From Gammaproteobacteria bacterium (lineage in GTDB: Bacteria > Pseudomonadota > Gammaproteobacteria > Coxiellales > Coxiellaceae), in NCBI GenBank assembly GCA_021774015.1, contig JAJFJO010000386.1, positions 1 through 6,121 of the forward strand: a DNA stretch of 6,121 nt, written 5' to 3'. The translations under genes and the position numbers were made by a program. The notes under the pieces are model-generated. The model searched no databases. It was not told the DNA's origin and saw only the letters and a list, made by a program, of their open reading frames with translations. Of this stretch, positions 5,723 through 6,121 are shown piece after piece. Within the stretch, counting starts at the first letter, position 1. Each line of letters starts with the position of its first letter.

Positions 5723-5757
5723 AAAAAACCTATCGCTCCTAGGCATAAGGAAGATAG
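5723..5757 (-). terminator. Intrinsic terminator after pyrF, in the OMP leader
   Basis: The minus strand forms CTATC (5757-5753) + TTCCT (5752-5748), a 7-nt loop, AGGAG (5740-5736), one bulged C and GATAG (5734-5730), then G and six T's (5728-5723). The stem is ten pairs, including one G-U. It starts 39 nt beyond the pyrF stop and ends just before the OMP Shine-Dalgarno, so it probably stops pyrF read-through. Confidence 0.55.
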
Positions 5758-5779
5758 CCGAAATGATCAGCAAATACAA
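5751..5779 (-). promoter_or_regulatory. Candidate promoter for the OMP gene
   Basis: TTGTAT (5774-5779) and TATCTT (5751-5756) are 17 bp apart on the minus strand. The -35 matches consensus at 3 of 6 positions and the -10 at 4 of 6. Initiation near 5744 would fall inside the terminator loop, so this transcript would lack the upstream arm and escape termination. Confidence 0.4.
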
Positions 5780-5795
5780 GGGGAAAAAGGTTGGC

Positions 5796-6121
5796 TCACA
5801 CAGCAATACCGCATGTGTGATAAATACTCTTAAGTGTTGCAACTGGGTCATCTGATGTCGTTATTGATCGGCCAATCACCATATAGTTTACACCAGCCTC
5901 TAACGCTGCTTCTGGTGTCATAATACGCTTTTGATCGTCCGAATGATCACTCGCCATGCGGATACCAGGCGTCACCAACAGAAAGTCATTACCAACAACG
6001 CCTCGCAATAACGCCGCTTCTTGCGAAGAACACACAACACCATCGAAACCCACTTCTTGCGCCAACAATGCAAATCGCTTAACCACCTCTTCTAAATTGT
6101 CCTGCATGCCTAAAGCGATAC
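5796..6121 (-). CDS. pyrF: Orotidine 5'-phosphate decarboxylase (5' end outside window)
   Basis: This cytoplasmic enzyme decarboxylates OMP to UMP, the last step of de novo pyrimidine synthesis. The C-terminal 107 residues are present out of about 230-240; the catalytic Lys/Asp motifs lie upstream, outside the window. Visible family blocks are GFDGVVCSSQEA, then LVTPGIR, whose Arg lies in the phosphate-gripper region, then DDQKRIMTPEAALEAG, and YMVIGRSIT, where most relatives have GRPIT. Spacing and motifs match E. coli PyrF closely. The reading frame continues unbroken to the right edge (IALG before the first visible Met), so that Met is internal. The stop is TGA, which confirms the standard bacterial code here. 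It is followed by a good intrinsic terminator. Confidence 0.94.
   Translation of the reverse strand, partial: IALGMQDNLEEVVKRFALLAQEVGFDGVVCSSQEAALLRGVVGNDFLLVTPGIRMASDHSDDQKRIMTPEAALEAGVNYMVIGRSITTSDDPVATLKSIYHTCGIAV

Overview
The window looks like chromosome from an AT-rich gammaproteobacterium. The markers are a CcmA cytochrome c maturation ATPase, a WecA-type lipid-carrier GlcNAc-1-phosphate transferase, a one-domain periplasmic ComEA, a FadL-like outer-membrane protein and a PyrF decarboxylase whose motifs match the enterobacterial enzyme. Outer-membrane proteins mean Gram-negative. A Legionellales-like bacterium would fit the gene mix and base composition, but that is inference and no marker here settles it.

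Every well-supported gene is on the minus strand, so transcription runs right to left: pyrF (3' part, 5796-6121), an OMP of the FadL/OmpP1 type (4555-5706), a large gene-poor stretch (3284-4554), a C39/papain-like cysteine peptidase homologue with a glycine-zipper segment (2594-3283), comEA (1912-2262), wecA (593-1666) and ccmA (5' part, 1-578). wecA and ccmA are 14 nt apart with the ccmA Shine-Dalgarno between them, so they are probably co-transcribed. The other genes are separated by 90-1270 nt and appear to be separate units. comEA and the OMP gene each have a plausible sigma70 promoter, and candidate intrinsic terminators follow pyrF, the OMP gene and the peptidase gene.

The ends of the window are housekeeping: pyrimidine synthesis on the right, and DNA uptake, surface polysaccharide and cytochrome c maturation on the left. 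The middle, about 2.3-5.7 kb, is accessory in character. It holds an outer-membrane protein with a shortened N-terminus, an AT-rich stretch of over 1.2 kb with only doubtful ORFs, and the unusual peptidase. Inside that stretch, on the plus strand, lies a compact promoter / palindrome / ribosome-binding site / 16-codon ORF / terminator unit (about 3788-3986), which may be a small RNA gene or the remains of a regulated small gene.

The most interesting items are the peptidase, whose Gln-Cys...His...Asp signature is interrupted before the His by about 50 residues of glycine-zipper sequence, and the plus-strand mini-unit with operator-like palindromes around its -10 box. No CRISPR array, rRNA, tRNA, transposase or insertion-sequence ends were seen.
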